NCBI RefSeq assembly: GCF_000455485.1
Contig: NZ_CBQR020000149.1
Coordinates: 1 to 64,000, forward strand
Source of the DNA: Gorillibacterium massiliense
Lineage (GTDB): Bacteria; Bacillota; Bacilli; Paenibacillales; NBRC-103111
Direction: 5' to 3'
Length of the DNA stretch: 64,000 nt
This document shows positions 24,676-34,584 of the stretch, piece by piece. The notes under the pieces are model-generated. The model was not told the origin of the DNA and searched no databases. It saw nothing but the letters and a program-made list of their open reading frames with translations. Each line of letters begins with the position of its first letter. The first letter of the stretch is position 1. A program made the position numbers and the translations under genes.

Positions 24676-25289
24676 AGAAAAACGATACACGGGAACGGCT
24701 GCTGGCTGCTGCCCGGGACATGTTCAGCGAAAAAGGCTACACCGCTGCAACGGTCCGGGATATCGCCGATCGGGCAGGTGTCCGCGAGATCACGCTGTTT
24801 CGGCATTTCGAGTCGAAAGAGCGGCTGTTTTCCGAGGCCATCACAGACAATATCAAAAAGGTAACGCCGCAGGGTTTGCTTCCGGAAATCTTTCAAACGC
24901 AGCTGTCCGGGGACTTGCTGTCAACTCTGCGCGAACTGGCCAAAACGTACCTTGCTTTTTGCCGGGAAAGCATTCCCTTTATGCGGGTGGGTATGATAGA
25001 GGCGCCGCGAAATGCCGAATTTGCCGGTTTCATAACGGAAATTCCCCGGATGCTGGAACAGCAGCTGGCTTCCTACCTGGAGGCGCTTCATACGGAGGGG
25101 AAGATCCCTGCTACCGATACCCTGAGGATGGCGAAGATGTTTTACGGAGTGTTGTTCTCGCACGTTTTTGCTCAGTATATGTTTAAAGGCGACAGCGAGA
25201 TCAACCTTGAGCAGGACGAGGCCATGCTGGAAGCCTGTGTAAGCTTGTTCTCCAAAGGAATAGGCGCGGTTGACGCCAGCGGGAACTAA
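24672..25289 (+). CDS. TetR-family repressor of the MFS exporter
   Basis: The 205-residue protein has the TetR N-terminal domain TRERLLAAARDMFSEKGYTAATVRDIADRAGVREITLFRHFESKERLF and a ligand-binding C-terminal half with no close signature. It is coupled to the pump gene by ATGA overlap and should bind the palindrome at 23035-23052. Its final codons lie within the stem of the terminator. Confidence 0.95.
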   Translation: MKKNDTRERLLAAARDMFSEKGYTAATVRDIADRAGVREITLFRHFESKERLFSEAITDNIKKVTPQGLLPEIFQTQLSGDLLSTLRELAKTYLAFCRESIPFMRVGMIEAPRNAEFAGFITEIPRMLEQQLASYLEALHTEGKIPATDTLRMAKMFYGVLFSHVFAQYMFKGDSEINLEQDEAMLEACVSLFSKGIGAVDASGN

Positions 25290-25320
25290 TCCCTTCGCGT
25301 CAGCCCGCGCCTATTTTTTT
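25261..25320 (+). terminator. Terminator overlapping the tetR stop codon
   Basis: TAGGCGCGG (25261-25269) pairs with CCGCGCCTA (25305-25313), with an inner GACGC/GCGTC stem, followed by seven T. The stop codon (25287-25289) lies in the loop. Confidence 0.85.
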
Positions 25321-25326
25321 GTTCCT

Positions 25327-26052
25327 TTAGATCGTCTCCAGCGGCTTGCGGAACCCGTATGTCGGTGCTTCGCGTTCTACCGGTGCAGCCCATTTTACGG
25401 CGTTGGAAATGACTTTCAAGACATTCGGATCGTAGTAGGTGGGGAAGGTCTCGTGGCCGGGACGGAAGTAGAAGATCTTGCCCGCGCCTCTTGTGTAACA
25501 GCAGCCGCTGCGGAACACTTCTCCGCCCGCGAACCAGCTAACCAGCACGAGTTCATCCGGTTCAGGGATGTCGAAGTGCTCGCCATACATTTCTTCCTTC
25601 GGCAGTTCAAAATATTCTCCAATGCCTGCGGCGATAGGGTGTCCCGGGTTGACGACCCAGATCCGTTCTTTCTCGCCGTCGGCTCTCCATTTCAGGTCGC
25701 AGGTGGTGCCCATCAGCTTTTTGAATATCTTTGAAAAATGGCCGGAATGCAGCACGATCAGCCCCATACCCTGCATGACCCGCTTGTGTACCCGTTCCAC
25801 GATCTCGTCATTGACGTCGTCATGAGCCATGTGTCCCCACCACAACAGCACGTCGGTGTCCGCCAGTACCTCTTCCGTTAGCCCATGCTCCGGTTCGTCC
25901 AGGGTGGCTGTGCGGATCGATGCGCCATCCACAGAAAGACCCCCAGCGATGGCCGTATGCATGCCATGGGGATAGATGTCCCCAACCTCTTTGGACATTT
26001 TTTCATGCCGGCCTTCATTCCATATCGTAACGTTGAGTTTGTTTGCCATCAC
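25327..26052 (-). CDS. ThuA-domain protein (trehalose-utilisation-like)
   Basis: The 241-residue protein belongs to the ThuA family, which has a class I glutamine-amidotransferase-like fold and is linked to sugar or polyol utilisation in several bacteria. Seen here are LNVTIWNE at the start, [26 protein letters not shown] and [20 protein letters not shown]. No signal peptide is present. Start is GTG 26052, nine bases after AAGGAG, or ATG 26049. The adjacent divergent AraC gene is the likely regulator. The biochemical role is not established for this family. Confidence 0.88.
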   Translation of the reverse strand: MMANKLNVTIWNEGRHEKMSKEVGDIYPHGMHTAIAGGLSVDGASIRTATLDEPEHGLTEEVLADTDVLLWWGHMAHDDVNDEIVERVHKRVMQGMGLIVLHSGHFSKIFKKLMGTTCDLKWRADGEKERIWVVNPGHPIAAGIGEYFELPKEEMYGEHFDIPEPDELVLVSWFAGGEVFRSGCCYTRGAGKIFYFRPGHETFPTYYDPNVLKVISNAVKWAAPVEREAPTYGFRKPLETI

Positions 26053-26240
26053 GGTATCGCTCTCCTTATCCGTCGGTTTTCACCATCATTTTAAGGGATG
26101 CCTCCGTCTGACGAAATGGCCGCTTGGGTCAAAAACTTCCGGTATTCTGTCATGCGAGTTGCGGAATCACGGGTTTATGGTAAGCTCTTTTTATATGATT
26201 CTGTAGTCGGATTTTAGCCGGAAGGAGTAGAAGGCTCTCT

Positions 26241-27224
26241 ATGCGTCATCCTGATATGCGCCATGAGCAGGTGGTTTACCAAAACCCTTTTCTCCCCATA
26301 AAAATTTGGCATTTGGAGGGCGTTTTCCCCGAGCCGGAGGAACGCCTTCGCAAGAAGGAGCAGGACTGGCGCCAGCAAAAATATACCGAATGGCACTACC
26401 ATGAGGAAGTGGAGTTCCTTTTGATTTTGCGGGGGGAATTGACCTGTTTCCGGCGGGAGGAGCAGTTCGTTCTGCGGGAAGGGGATATGGCTGTGTTCGG
26501 CTCGCTGGAGCCGCATATGACGATGATGGCGAAGGAGGGCGGGGTGAGCTATCTCGTCCTGCAGATTGATCTTCGCAAATATTGGGATAGCAGCGTCATT
26601 GGCAGCATGCAGCATTTTTCCGAGGTGATTCGGCCGCTTAGTTCGTTGAATTACATTTATCGCGAGAACGATGCTGTCCGGCATCAGACCGCTGCGCTGT
26701 TGTACGAAATAGATGAAGAGATGAAACGCAGCGAAATTGGCTATGAGCTGGCTGTATCTGCCCGGATCAAAACCATGCTGCTGCTGCTCCTCCGCAACGA
26801 CACCCGGAAGATGCTGACTTATAACGATAACGGTCTGATCGGACGGCTTCAGCCGGTGCTGGATTTTATTGAACGGAACCTGGGCGGGAGACTGTCTGTA
26901 TCGGAGCTTTGCGTTATGGTGAACATGAGCTATACCCATTTCATTAAAACGTTTAAAAAAGCGATGGGCCTGTCGTTCAGCGATTTTGTCGTCTTTAAGC
27001 GCATACGCAAGGCGGAGCAGCTTCTGCTCACCGGAGACAGCAGTATTGCGGAAGTGGCGGAAGCGGTGGGGTTTTCGAATCTCGGTCATTTTTATGAAAT
27101 GTTCCGGCGGTACAACGGCTGCTCGCCCAAGCAGTTCAAAGATCGGCTGCGGGGTCCGGATAAGCGGGCGTACGATGTTCACCGGGATATTTTTCAAGGG
27201 GAGGCTATCGGATCATCTTTATAA
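26241..27224 (+). CDS. AraC-family regulator with cupin sensor domain
   Basis: The 327-residue protein has an N-terminal cupin domain (WHYHEEVEFLLILRGELT, LREGDMAVF, EPHM) for a small ligand and a C-terminal double helix-turn-helix (LSVSELCVMVNMSYTHFIKTFKKAMG and SSIAEVAEAVGFSNLGHFYEMFRR). It is divergent from the thuA-like gene and probably controls it. Its 3' end overlaps the convergent LysR gene by 20 bases, so the two transcripts would be antisense there. Confidence 0.93.
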   Translation: MRHPDMRHEQVVYQNPFLPIKIWHLEGVFPEPEERLRKKEQDWRQQKYTEWHYHEEVEFLLILRGELTCFRREEQFVLREGDMAVFGSLEPHMTMMAKEGGVSYLVLQIDLRKYWDSSVIGSMQHFSEVIRPLSSLNYIYRENDAVRHQTAALLYEIDEEMKRSEIGYELAVSARIKTMLLLLLRNDTRKMLTYNDNGLIGRLQPVLDFIERNLGGRLSVSELCVMVNMSYTHFIKTFKKAMGLSFSDFVVFKRIRKAEQLLLTGDSSIAEVAEAVGFSNLGHFYEMFRRYNGCSPKQFKDRLRGPDKRAYDVHRDIFQGEAIGSSL

Positions 27225-28089
27225 ATTCGCTTGCGGCAATAGATAGCGGCATGTTTCGCGTCGTCATGATCCCGACTTGAGCGGGGGGCAGCGGGATGTC
27301 CAAGCGGATCTCGAACAACGATCCCTCCTCCAGCTCTTGCTTGACAAACTCCCGGGTTACATACGAGATGCCGAGACCTTTTCGCGCTAACTCGATGAGC
27401 AGTTCGACGCTGCCAACCTCGATTTCCGGTTTGAGGGAATAGCCGTAGCCTTTAAAAACCTCGGTAATCGCCATGCGGGCCCGGCTGTTTCGGGAAAACA
27501 GGATGATTGGGTACTCCAGCAGTTGCTCCAAGGTGAGAACCTTATCTTTTAACTCGGAAAAAAGCGAACCGGCGACGAAACTGTCCTGCAGTTGAAAGCT
27601 CTCTTTAATTTCCAGCTGGGGATCGGTGATAGGCATGCGGACGACGCCCAGATCAATTTGCCCTTCCTTTAAAAAGGAGATGATTTCTGGTGTCGTGCCA
27701 TGATTCAGGTAGAGCTTCACTCCGGGATGCTTGCGGTGGAAGTCTTCCAAATAAGGAAGCAGATAATGTTTGAACAGCGAGCCGCTTGCGCCGATTCTTA
27801 GCTCGCCGTCATCCATGTTTTTGAGCGCGGTCATTTTTTCTTCGGCTAAGGAGATCAATAACTGGGACTGCTCGATATAGGAGTACAGAATGGTGCCTTC
27901 TTGGGTAAGGGTGACGCCGCGGGCATTCCGGTGGAACAAGGGGAGGCCGAAGCTGTTCTCCAGTTGTTTAATGGCGTGGCTGACGCTGGGTTGGGTGAGG
28001 TACAAGGTCTTGGCGGCCTGGGTCAGGCTTCCCGTTTTTGCGGCCCAATAAAACACTTTATATAATTCGTAATTGTTTATTATAGACAT
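27205..28089 (-). CDS. LysR-family regulator divergent from transketolase
   Basis: The 294-residue protein has the LysR helix-turn-helix (YELYKVFYWAAKTGSLTQAAKTLYLTQPSVSHAIKQLENSFG) and an effector-binding domain with two lobes. It resembles the CysL/YwfK-like group in its N-terminus, but a target cannot be fixed. It diverges from tkt, and a CGATTA/TAATCG inverted repeat lies in the shared promoter region. Its effector may be a sugar phosphate, an inference from position only. Confidence 0.93.
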   Translation of the reverse strand: MSIINNYELYKVFYWAAKTGSLTQAAKTLYLTQPSVSHAIKQLENSFGLPLFHRNARGVTLTQEGTILYSYIEQSQLLISLAEEKMTALKNMDDGELRIGASGSLFKHYLLPYLEDFHRKHPGVKLYLNHGTTPEIISFLKEGQIDLGVVRMPITDPQLEIKESFQLQDSFVAGSLFSELKDKVLTLEQLLEYPIILFSRNSRARMAITEVFKGYGYSLKPEIEVGSVELLIELARKGLGISYVTREFVKQELEEGSLFEIRLDIPLPPAQVGIMTTRNMPLSIAASEFIKMIR

Positions 28090-28114
28090 GGTTTATAGCT
28101 CCTGTAAAATATAT

Positions 28115-28139
28115 CGATTACTTATATAGGTGCTAATCG
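28115..28139. promoter_or_regulatory. Inverted repeat between lysR and tkt, possible LysR site
   Basis: CGATTA (28115-28120) and TAATCG (28134-28139) are inverted with 13 bases between them in a very AT-rich stretch, 26 bases from the lysR start. LysR boxes usually follow T-N11-A spacing; this fits only loosely. Confidence 0.45.
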
Positions 28140-28222
28140 TATTATAGTGAAATTATGTGGAATAGACCAGCGTTTGGCCTATGTCGAGCCATTCCAATCC
28201 ATACCAAAAGGAGGACAAATAG

Positions 28223-30214
28223 ATGTCTATTACGAAAACGATTGACCAGCTAGCTGTCGATACGATCCGCACGTTGTCCATCGATGCCATCAATGCCGCC
28301 AACTCCGGCCACCCGGGGCTTCCCATGGGAGCTGCGCCGATGGCTTACGCCCTTTGGGCCCAGCATTTGAGCCATAATCCCGGAAACGCCAAGTGGTTCA
28401 ACCGCGACCGCTTCGTGCTGTCGGCGGGCCACGGCTCCGCTCTTTTATATAGCCTTCTGCACCTGTTCGGCTATGGCGTATCCATTGACGATCTGAAGCA
28501 GTTCCGCAAGCTGAACAGCCTGACCCCAGGTCACCCTGAATACGGCCATACCGATGGCGTAGACGCGACGACGGGACCTTTGGGACAAGGCATTGCGATG
28601 GCAGCCGGTATGGCTATGGCGGAAGCTCATCTTGCCGCGAAGTATAACCAAGAAGGCTTCCCGGTAGTCGACCATTACACCTATGCTCTTGTAGGTGACG
28701 GCTGCTTGTCAGAAGGTATTTCTTACGAAGCCATGTCTATGGCCGGTCATATGAAGCTCGGCAAACTGATCGTGCTGTACGATAGCAACGACATTTCTCT
28801 GGACGGCGAACTGAATCTTTCCTTCAGCGAGAATGTGCAAAAGCGGGCAGAATCCGCCAACTGGCAATATCTGCGCGTAGAAGAAGGCAACGACGTGGCC
28901 AAGATCGCCGAAGCCATTGCCGTGGCTAAGCTGAACGCAGAGCAACCGACGCTGATCGAAATCCGCACCATCATCGGATACGGCAGCAAAGCGCAGGGAA
29001 CGAACAAAGTACACGGCGCTCCTCTGGGCAAGGAAGAAGCGAAAGCGACCAAAGCTAACTACGGCTGGAACTACGAAGAAGAGTTCACCGTTCCGGAAGA
29101 GGTTAAAGCGCATTTTGCCCAATTCAAAAATAAAGGCACGGCTGTTGAAGCTGAGTGGAACAAGCTTTTCGCTGCCTACTCCGCCCAATACCCTGCTGAG
29201 GGCAAGGAACTGGCCGGCGTTATCGACGGTTCCCTTGTGATCGATGCTGCCGACATTTTGACCTTCGACAGCTCCAAGACGTTGTCTACCCGGGTAGCCA
29301 GCGGCGAAGCGATCAACCATTTCGTAAAATCCGTACCGTCCATTTTTGGCGGCAGCGCAGACCTGTCCCACTCCACTATGACCGAGATCAAAGACGAAGC
29401 TATTTTTGCCGTTGAGTCCTATGCTGGACGCAACGTATACTTCGGCGTACGTGAACATGCCATGGGCGCAGCCGGCAACGGCATGGCGCTGCACGGCGGC
29501 GTGAAGCCTTTTGTCAGCACGTTCTTCGTGTTCTGCGATTACCTGCGTCCGTCCATCCGGTTGGCGGCCCTGCAAAAGCTGCCGGTTATCTATGTCTTTA
29601 CCCATGACTCCATCGCCGTCGGCGAAGACGGCCCTACCCACGAGCCGGTCGAACAATTGGCTGCGCTGCGCACCATCCCGGGTCTTACGGTCATCCGTCC
29701 GTCGGATGCCAATGAAACGGCAAGCGCATGGGCTTACGCGCTGGAGCAAAAACAAGGTCCGGTCGCGCTCATCCTGAGCCGCCAAAACCTGCCGATCTAC
29801 GAAGCGACCCGTGGAAACAAGGCTGATGTAGCTAAAGGCGCTTATGTTTTGACCGAAACGAATGCTAACCCGGACGTCATCCTCGTCGGCACCGGTTCTG
29901 AAGTTTCCCTGGCTGTTAACGCCAAAGCCGAACTGGAAAAGGAAAACCTGTCCGTTCGTGTCGTAGCTATGCCGAGCCGTGAACTGTTCGACCGTCAATC
30001 CGCTGAGTACAAGGAAAGCGTCCTTCCTGCCGCTGTAACCAAGCGTCTCACGCTGGAAGCCGGCATTTCCCTGGGCTGGGACCGCTACGCCGGACCTGCC
30101 GGAAAAGTGCTGTCCATCGACACCTTCGGCGCATCGGGCAACGGCAACGAAGTGATGGAATACTTCGGCTTCTCCGTCAAGAACGTGGTTTCTCTGGTAA
30201 AAGAATTGCTGTAA
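28223..30214 (+). CDS. tkt: Transketolase
   Basis: This thiamine diphosphate enzyme moves two-carbon units between sugar phosphates in the pentose phosphate pathway. The 663-residue protein is full length. It shows [20 protein letters not shown], the TPP motif GDGCLSEG...(x~25)..YDSN near 155-190, [14 protein letters not shown], and the pyrimidine-domain [19 protein letters not shown] with the catalytic Glu. The C-terminal domain (from about 530) is complete. An excellent AAAAGGAGGACAA site precedes the ATG. It is monocistronic, with a strong terminator. Confidence 0.98.
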   Translation: MSITKTIDQLAVDTIRTLSIDAINAANSGHPGLPMGAAPMAYALWAQHLSHNPGNAKWFNRDRFVLSAGHGSALLYSLLHLFGYGVSIDDLKQFRKLNSLTPGHPEYGHTDGVDATTGPLGQGIAMAAGMAMAEAHLAAKYNQEGFPVVDHYTYALVGDGCLSEGISYEAMSMAGHMKLGKLIVLYDSNDISLDGELNLSFSENVQKRAESANWQYLRVEEGNDVAKIAEAIAVAKLNAEQPTLIEIRTIIGYGSKAQGTNKVHGAPLGKEEAKATKANYGWNYEEEFTVPEEVKAHFAQFKNKGTAVEAEWNKLFAAYSAQYPAEGKELAGVIDGSLVIDAADILTFDSSKTLSTRVASGEAINHFVKSVPSIFGGSADLSHSTMTEIKDEAIFAVESYAGRNVYFGVREHAMGAAGNGMALHGGVKPFVSTFFVFCDYLRPSIRLAALQKLPVIYVFTHDSIAVGEDGPTHEPVEQLAALRTIPGLTVIRPSDANETASAWAYALEQKQGPVALILSRQNLPIYEATRGNKADVAKGAYVLTETNANPDVILVGTGSEVSLAVNAKAELEKENLSVRVVAMPSRELFDRQSAEYKESVLPAAVTKRLTLEAGISLGWDRYAGPAGKVLSIDTFGASGNGNEVMEYFGFSVKNVVSLVKELL

Positions 30215-30250
30215 GAAGATTACGCCTGAGGCGGCAATCTTATAAAGATA

Positions 30251-30293
30251 AAAGCTCAATGATCGGGTTACGACCGATCATTGAGCTTTTTTT
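30251..30293 (+). terminator. Strong terminator after tkt
   Basis: AAAGCTCAATGATCGG (30251-30266) pairs perfectly with CCGATCATTGAGCTTT (30274-30289), then more T. Confidence 0.95.
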
Positions 30294-30389
30294 CTACATA
30301 AGTATTTTATTGGTTTGCCACTATAATAGCCTTACTCCGCTACGGTAAATGCCGCTCGACCAGTGTCTGGGGTCCCCGCTAAGGATTTG

Positions 30390-30983
30390 TTAAAATTCAA
30401 AGCTGCCGATTTTCCAACTTCCGCCCGTTTTAACGAAATTATATTGGGCTTGAGTGGGACGAAGTTCCCCGTCCACTTTTAGGATCGAGTCCACAAGGAC
30501 GTCTGCCGATGTATCGGTGACATTGCGAAATTCGTAATGGAAAGTGGCGATGACTTTCTTTTGCGGAAACTCGGGAACATTACGTTTCCCTTCCGGGGTG
30601 AAAAGGGTCCAGTATGTTTTTTCGTCCTGGTTATTGATGCTTTGCAACTGTTTGTTGATGATGGTGACCCAATCGCTTTCGGGAGAGCTGTACTCATCGG
30701 GGGAAACAAAGGTAGTAAGCTCGTTAATTTCGATCTGGTTCTTTTGCGGATTCCACTTCGCCTGCGTGCCGGTGAGTTTGTCCAGATCCTTCAGCGCCAC
30801 ATAGGTATGTCCTTCATAATTCAGCAGGGGCAATTCCAACTGCGCCTTTGATTGTCCTACTATCACGGGATAATCGGCTTTCGTCAGGATGTACTTGACT
30901 GCTTGGGGGGAACTGGCGGCGGCCGTGCCTGTAAGGACGATGCCGGATAGCAATATGCATGCGAAAAGCTTGCGGTGTCTCAT
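30390..30983 (-). CDS. Exported protein with copper-amine-oxidase-like stalk domain
   Basis: The 197-residue protein has a signal peptide (MRHRKLFACILLSGIVLTGTAAA). Residues about 45-85 (LPLLNYEGHTYVALKDLDKLTGTQAKWNPQKNQIEI) look like the small beta 'Cu_amine_oxidN1/stalk' module frequent in Paenibacillus surface proteins. The rest resembles an NTF2-like fold (VTIINKQLQSINNQDEKTYWTLFTPEGK, KTGGSWKIGSF). I start at ATG 30983, just behind AAGGAGGG; the ATG at 31001 has no ribosome binding site. Function unknown. Confidence 0.7.
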   Translation of the reverse strand: MRHRKLFACILLSGIVLTGTAAASSPQAVKYILTKADYPVIVGQSKAQLELPLLNYEGHTYVALKDLDKLTGTQAKWNPQKNQIEINELTTFVSPDEYSSPESDWVTIINKQLQSINNQDEKTYWTLFTPEGKRNVPEFPQKKVIATFHYEFRNVTDTSADVLVDSILKVDGELRPTQAQYNFVKTGGSWKIGSFEF

Positions 30984-31072
30984 GATACCCTCCTTGTCCA
31001 TAAAAGGCGAGGCGATTTATCCATTTTCAGGATATCAAATAGACAACGCAAAGCGGATAATAGTTGCATGGG

Positions 31073-31648
31073 TTAAACGTGAATGATTTGAAGGTGGGGC
31101 CAGAGGAGATGCCAGTTTTTCTTGGCGATGCGGGCCTCGTAGACGGCTGCCGTCTCCCGGCTTGCCAGCATGCAGGGGTTCGCGCGGACAATGCCATTTA
31201 CGGCATCGGCTATGCCGAGACGGGCAGTGAGGATCAGTTCGCTGTCATCGGTCATGGTAAGCCCCAAAGCCGTAGCCGTCTCGGCAAATTGGGAGATAGC
31301 ATCTTCAGCGGAGTCGAACGGGGCGAATCCGTTGACGAGGTGCATGCGTGCTTCGTTCTTGACCGACCAAGGGACAGATGGGTCCAGACGGCGAAGCTGA
31401 TCCTCCAGCGTTTTTTCGGTTTCTTCGGAGATGTCGGACGGATCGAAATAGACCACATCCACATCCGGAAGCGGCGTACGCTCGGTATAATCGTAGATCG
31501 TATCCCATATTTTCGAACGCACAAAACCGGCGCATACCCACCAATCGGGCAGCCCCAACGTTTTGGCTTTTCTCAAGATTCCCATCATCCACTCGTCCTG
31601 CAGGACCACTTTCAAAATATCCTCTTTCGTTTCCAGCCGCACGATCAT
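31073..31648 (-). CDS. Nucleotidyltransferase-like protein (DUF925 type)
   Basis: The protein, about 191 residues, resembles the DUF925/COG3575 nucleotidyltransferase family: WWVCAGFVRSKIWD corresponds to the motif before the catalytic strand, PDVDVVYFDPSD supplies the paired aspartates, and LTARLGIADAVNGIVRANP is the conserved C-terminal block. The substrate is unknown. The start is uncertain: ATG 31648 directly follows GGAGGG, while GTG 31642 has better spacing. The longer open frame adds a hydrophobic stretch that I think is not translated. Confidence 0.75.
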   Translation of the reverse strand: MIVRLETKEDILKVVLQDEWMMGILRKAKTLGLPDWWVCAGFVRSKIWDTIYDYTERTPLPDVDVVYFDPSDISEETEKTLEDQLRRLDPSVPWSVKNEARMHLVNGFAPFDSAEDAISQFAETATALGLTMTDDSELILTARLGIADAVNGIVRANPCMLASRETAAVYEARIAKKNWHLLWPHLQIIHV

Positions 31649-31791
31649 CCCTCCAACGCGAACGCATATTCCTATTATAAAAGGAAAACCGACGAATGCA
31701 ACCAGAGCACAAGTATGCAACCATATTCTGGCATACGGAGTCTATTAAAAGAATGCAGGAGTTGGCGAATGCATAAACGGAGGTTGCCTTT

Positions 31792-33057
31792 ATGATAAAA
31801 AGAAGACTGGCCATCGGGCTCGCTCTGGCCTGTGTCGCTGCGGCACTTGCCGCGTGCCAAGGGGCAAGAGGGGCAAACGGCGGTGTTAAGGCAGCCGATT
31901 CTGCTCTGCCGACGGCAACCAAGCTTGAAGGAAGTCCGACGAATGCCCGTAAAGCGGGCGACGTGTCAAGTCCGGAAGCCACCACAGAAGAGACAACGGC
32001 ACCTGCGCAGCTGCTTGACCAGTCCGAGGTGTGGACGCTGCCAAAAAACGGCGATAAATTCCCTCAGACGATTTTGGATGACACTGTCCCCGTGCAGGAT
32101 GACGGACAGACGCGCATCGTCGGCCGTTCTCGGTACGGCACACTCAGCTTGCGGTCGCTGGATAATGAGCGAAAGACCAAATACGATTTCATTTTTCATG
32201 GAGATTATGAAGTGGTATGGAAAAAAGCAGACGACAGCAAAGAAACGCGCATCAGCCTCTTGTATGATCTGTATCTGCCCTCGGATGCGGGAACGGCGGA
32301 GATGCAGGTATATACCTTCGGCGATTATGATGTGCTGCTGATGCAACCGGTGTATGCCTGGTATCAGTCTATCGGCGTGCCGCAAACGGAAAACGTATAC
32401 GCTTTTGCCGTTGGAGCGGATGGTGTAGCATTTCCCCTGCGATTCTTTTCGGAAAAGGCGGGAGAGAAGACGGACAGCGCCATTATTCCGGTGGAAATCA
32501 ACAATCGGATCACGCAGGAAAACGACCGGCTCCTGATGGATACGCTCTTGCCGGATCTTACGAAGGTGGAGTTCACGCCGGATTTTCCGCAAAAGCGGCT
32601 GATGCTCATCTCTCGTGAGGATGTCAGTGTGGAGCATAAAAAAGCGTTTGATCTCGCCGTTCGCTATGCCGATGTGCTGGAAGCAGCTATCACGCTGGAA
32701 TGGCAGGAAGCGCGTTTATACATGAGGGGGGAAGTGAAAACGATGGCGGACGTGCAGCCGTATTTTACCGATGCGGGATGGAACAGCCCGGTTTTGCAGG
32801 AGGCCATTCGCCAGGGGCGTCTGCCGGATAACGGCGGCACCTTCAGCCGCCCCTTCCGCTGGGACCCGATTTACTGTGAATTCGCGGGGGAGAACGAGCT
32901 GCATTTTACCTATACGATGAATACGGTGAACGCCATCGGCGTGGCCTACTATATGGATGTCGTGGTGAAAAAAGATGCTGCCGGCTGGAAGATCGCCCAA
33001 GTCGACAACATGCGGCGACAGCCGCCTTATGATTTTCAAAAGACGAACGGGTCGTAA
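31792..33057 (+). CDS. Hypothetical surface lipoprotein
   Basis: The 421-residue protein has a lipoprotein signal peptide cut before Cys22 (ALAACQ). A Thr/Ala-rich linker (about 35-75) follows, then a folded domain with no family I recognise. The last 100 residues include PVLQEAIRQGRLPDNGGTF and VVVKKDAAGWKIAQVD, an NTF2-like ending. The ATG follows GGAGG. It appears monocistronic; a nested hairpin lies 75-125 bases downstream. Confidence 0.75.
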   Translation: MIKRRLAIGLALACVAAALAACQGARGANGGVKAADSALPTATKLEGSPTNARKAGDVSSPEATTEETTAPAQLLDQSEVWTLPKNGDKFPQTILDDTVPVQDDGQTRIVGRSRYGTLSLRSLDNERKTKYDFIFHGDYEVVWKKADDSKETRISLLYDLYLPSDAGTAEMQVYTFGDYDVLLMQPVYAWYQSIGVPQTENVYAFAVGADGVAFPLRFFSEKAGEKTDSAIIPVEINNRITQENDRLLMDTLLPDLTKVEFTPDFPQKRLMLISREDVSVEHKKAFDLAVRYADVLEAAITLEWQEARLYMRGEVKTMADVQPYFTDAGWNSPVLQEAIRQGRLPDNGGTFSRPFRWDPIYCEFAGENELHFTYTMNTVNAIGVAYYMDVVVKKDAAGWKIAQVDNMRRQPPYDFQKTNGS

Positions 33058-33133
33058 AGGGAGAAGGCAGTAGACGCATTACCTTTGACGCCGGCCTTAG
33101 CCCTTGGGTATACTAGTGTAAAGAATAAAAAAG

Positions 33134-33184
33134 CATGAACTGGAGGAGCCTGTCATTGACGGGCTCTTTTTGCGCTTGTTCATG
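33134..33184 (+). promoter_or_regulatory. Nested hairpin with T-run before the ArsB/NhaD-type gene
   Basis: GAGCCTGTC (33146-33154) pairs with GACGGGCTC (33158-33166), with one G-T, followed by TTTTT. An outer CATGAAC (33134-33140) pairs with GTTCATG (33178-33184). It can end the lipoprotein transcript, or act as a leader attenuator for the permease 32 bases later, with the outer arm as competing structure. Confidence 0.65.
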
Positions 33185-33215
33185 TAAAAAATTTCCACAA
33201 ATCGGGAGGTTGGAG

Positions 33216-34496
33216 ATGGACCAACAAGCGCTTATCGCCATCATTATCTTCATTGCCAGCTATGCTCTCATCATTTCGGAGAAAATCCACCGCACCATCG
33301 TCGCCATGATCGGCGGGATTCTCATGGTGCTGCTCGGGATCGTCGATCAGGAGACGGCCATTCACCACATCGATTTCAACACCATCGGCCTGCTGATCGG
33401 CATGATGATCATCGTCGGTATCACCGCCGATTCCGGGGTGTTTCGCTATTTGGCCATTTGGTCGGCGAAAAAGGCGAAGGCCGATCCCATGCGGGTTTTG
33501 CTCATATTGTTCGTCATGACGGCGGTGGGTTCCGCCTTCCTGGACAATGTAACAACGGTGCTGCTCATGGCTCCGGTTACCCTCAGTGTGACGCGACGTC
33601 TGCAAGTGCCGCCGGTGCCGTATCTGATCTCACAAATCATCGCCTCCAATATTGGGGGAACGGCGACGATGATCGGCGATCCGCCCAACATCATGATCGG
33701 CAGCGCGGTGAAGGAGCTGTCGTTCCTCGACTTCATCGTGCATTTGGCGCCCATTGCGGTGGTTATTTTGCTGGTTACCGGGGCAATCTTTTGGCTCATG
33801 TACCGTAAAAAGCTGTCAACTTCGGATGAGCTGAAGCAGGAAGTCATGGAGCTGGACGAGCGGGCAGAGATTACAGACCGTAGGCTGCTAGTCCGCAGCT
33901 TGATCATCCTCGGGTTGACGCTGGTCGGCTTTTTCCTGCACCAGTCCCTGCATTTGGAGTCGGCCACGGTGGCCTTGGCGGGGGCCTTCCTTTTGCTGCT
34001 GCGGTCGGGGGAGAACCAATTGGAGCGTTCCCTGGAGAAGACCGAGTGGACGACGCTGTTCTTTTTCGTTGGCTTGTTCGTGTTGGTGGCAGGGCTGATC
34101 GAAACCGGCGTTATCGGCGATTTGGCGAAAGGCGCCATGAAGTTGACCGGGGGCAATCTCGCCGGAACGTCCATGCTGGTGCTGTGGATGAGCGCTATCG
34201 CTTCGGCTTTCGTGGACAACATCCCCTTCGTCGCTACGATGATTCCCATGATTCAGGAGATGGGGACGCAAGGCGTATCTAATCTGGAGCCAGTCTGGTG
34301 GAGCCTTGCTTTGGGGGCGTGTCTCGGCGGAAACGGTTCGCTGGTAGGTGCCAGCGCCAATTTGATCGTGGCGGGTCTTGCGGCAAAAGAAGATCATCCC
34401 ATCACCTTCGTCCGCTTTTTGAAAATCGGCTTTCCCCTGATGCTGCTGTCCGTCCTTCTCGCCAGCGGGTATGTTTGGCTGCGGTATTTGCTTTAG
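33216..34496 (+). CDS. ArsB/NhaD-type ion transporter
   Basis: The 426-residue membrane protein belongs to the ion-transporter superfamily that includes ArsB, NhaD and SLC13 carriers. It has about eleven membrane segments in two inverted halves. Each half has a substrate-site signature: SAFLDNVTTVLLMAPV with NIGGTATMIGDPPNIMIG in the first, and SAFVDNIPFVATMIPM with GGNGSLVGASANLIVAGLA in the second. The ion is not clear: arsenite, Na+ and dicarboxylates are all handled by relatives. I start at ATG 33216 after GGGAGGTTGGAG; the open frame starts within the upstream hairpin. Confidence 0.9.
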   Translation: MDQQALIAIIIFIASYALIISEKIHRTIVAMIGGILMVLLGIVDQETAIHHIDFNTIGLLIGMMIIVGITADSGVFRYLAIWSAKKAKADPMRVLLILFVMTAVGSAFLDNVTTVLLMAPVTLSVTRRLQVPPVPYLISQIIASNIGGTATMIGDPPNIMIGSAVKELSFLDFIVHLAPIAVVILLVTGAIFWLMYRKKLSTSDELKQEVMELDERAEITDRRLLVRSLIILGLTLVGFFLHQSLHLESATVALAGAFLLLLRSGENQLERSLEKTEWTTLFFFVGLFVLVAGLIETGVIGDLAKGAMKLTGGNLAGTSMLVLWMSAIASAFVDNIPFVATMIPMIQEMGTQGVSNLEPVWWSLALGACLGGNGSLVGASANLIVAGLAAKEDHPITFVRFLKIGFPLMLLSVLLASGYVWLRYLL

Positions 34497-34537
34497 AGGT
34501 TTGCAAAAGAGCAGCCGGTGCCATTTTCCCGGTAAGC

Positions 34538-34584
34538 AAAAAAAATCCCGCTGCAGCTTATTAAAGCAGGCAGCGGGATTTTTT
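34538..34584. terminator. Bidirectional terminator between convergent genes
   Basis: ATCCCGCTGC (34545-34554) pairs with GCAGCGGGAT (34570-34579), with an A-run before and a T-run after. It serves both the transporter at 33216 and the minus-strand gene ending at 34583. Confidence 0.95.

Noticed and set aside
26214-27197. 327-codon minus-strand frame opposite the AraC gene
   Set aside because: Shadow of an obvious AraC-family gene.
28709-30259. 516-codon minus-strand frame opposite transketolase
   Set aside because: Shadow of tkt codon bias; the plus-strand protein is an unmistakable transketolase.
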